From Nemertoderma westbladi (Eukaryota > Xenacoelomorpha > Nemertodermatida > Nemertodermatidae): a DNA stretch of 30,606 nucleotides. Under the pieces are notes generated by a model. The model saw only the letters and a program-made list of their open reading frames with translations. It ran no database searches and was not told the origin of the DNA. The position numbers were made by a program, and so were the translations under genes. The DNA is taken from the NCBI GenBank assembly GCA_032718475.1, contig JAUCBJ010004866.1:1-30606 (forward strand), written 5' to 3'. This document shows positions 30,560-30,606 of this stretch, in pieces; within the stretch, counting starts at the first letter, position 1; each line of letters starts with the position of its first letter.

Positions 30560-30587
30560 CCCCCCACCCCCCACCCCCCACCGCCCC
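30560..30587 (-). repeat. C-rich tract with G-quadruplex potential
   Basis: Three CCCCCC runs separated by single A bases are followed by CCGCCCC. The minus strand therefore has four G-runs separated by loops of one to a few bases, a strong quadruplex (and i-motif) signature, preceded by an A9 run. Confidence 0.8.
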
Positions 30588-30606
30588 TAATTTTTCTACA
30601 AATCGT

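Noticed and set aside
1-30606. Bacterial-type operons, CRISPR array or phage modules
   Set aside because: No ribosome-binding sites, no dense coding, and no regularly spaced repeats with unique spacers. The 15-bp arrays have no spacers and belong to a transposon.

Overview
The window looks like gene-poor, AT-rich, repeat-laden nuclear DNA from an animal. I see no operons, ribosome-binding sites, tRNA or rRNA genes, CRISPR arrays, or convincing exons of a host gene. Everything that can be read as protein belongs to mobile elements: non-LTR retrotransposons (LINEs), a long-TIR DNA transposon and small non-autonomous inverted-repeat elements. The words TAGGCCTA and TACTGTA/TACAGTA recur throughout. 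My guess is a marine invertebrate, perhaps a deuterostome, but the sequence does not settle this.

Layout. 1-2530: short repeats, an inverted-repeat (MITE-like) element at 417-543, a nested hairpin at 1249-1307, and the minus-strand 3' end of an L2/CR1-like LINE with an (AAT)n tail. 2713-3766: a 5'-truncated LINE (family A) between two copies of the 12-bp target-site duplication ATTTCCCTTTGA. 6116-9147: a second 5'-truncated LINE (family B) between copies of TATAAATTACAG. Inside it sits an 851-bp foldback transposon (6687-7537) with its own 8-bp duplication GGGCAGCC. That insert is built largely from 15-bp GGACAATTCGGTCCC minisatellites in both orientations.

10965-14945 is a roughly 4-kb DNA transposon. 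It has about 360-bp terminal inverted repeats (TIRs) and one long intronless gene (12000-14093, 697 aa, with its C-terminus displaced into another frame up to 14229). The protein belongs to what I recall as a widespread but uncharacterised invertebrate family with hAT-like transposase organisation. A 212-bp Harbinger-like MITE with TAA duplications is nested upstream of the gene. Each TIR carries a perfect RFX-type X-box. This element is the most interesting object in the window.

14946-22880 is non-coding, with a few islands that resemble cis-regulatory DNA. 22900-29770 holds minus-strand LINE relics: an L2/CR1-like RT scrap, a family B copy split by about 0.5 kb of foreign DNA, a family A copy with a deletion and a small insertion, and a family B 3' end. 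There is a perfect 58-bp palindrome at 28606-28663, and a G-quadruplex-capable C-rich tract near the right end.

Families A and B share their RT and C-terminal architecture and a (CTAGTAGTAGTA) 3' tail, so they are probably sister lineages using the same insertion mechanism. All LINE copies are broken by frameshifts, stops or insertions. The only long intact reading frame is the transposase-like one.
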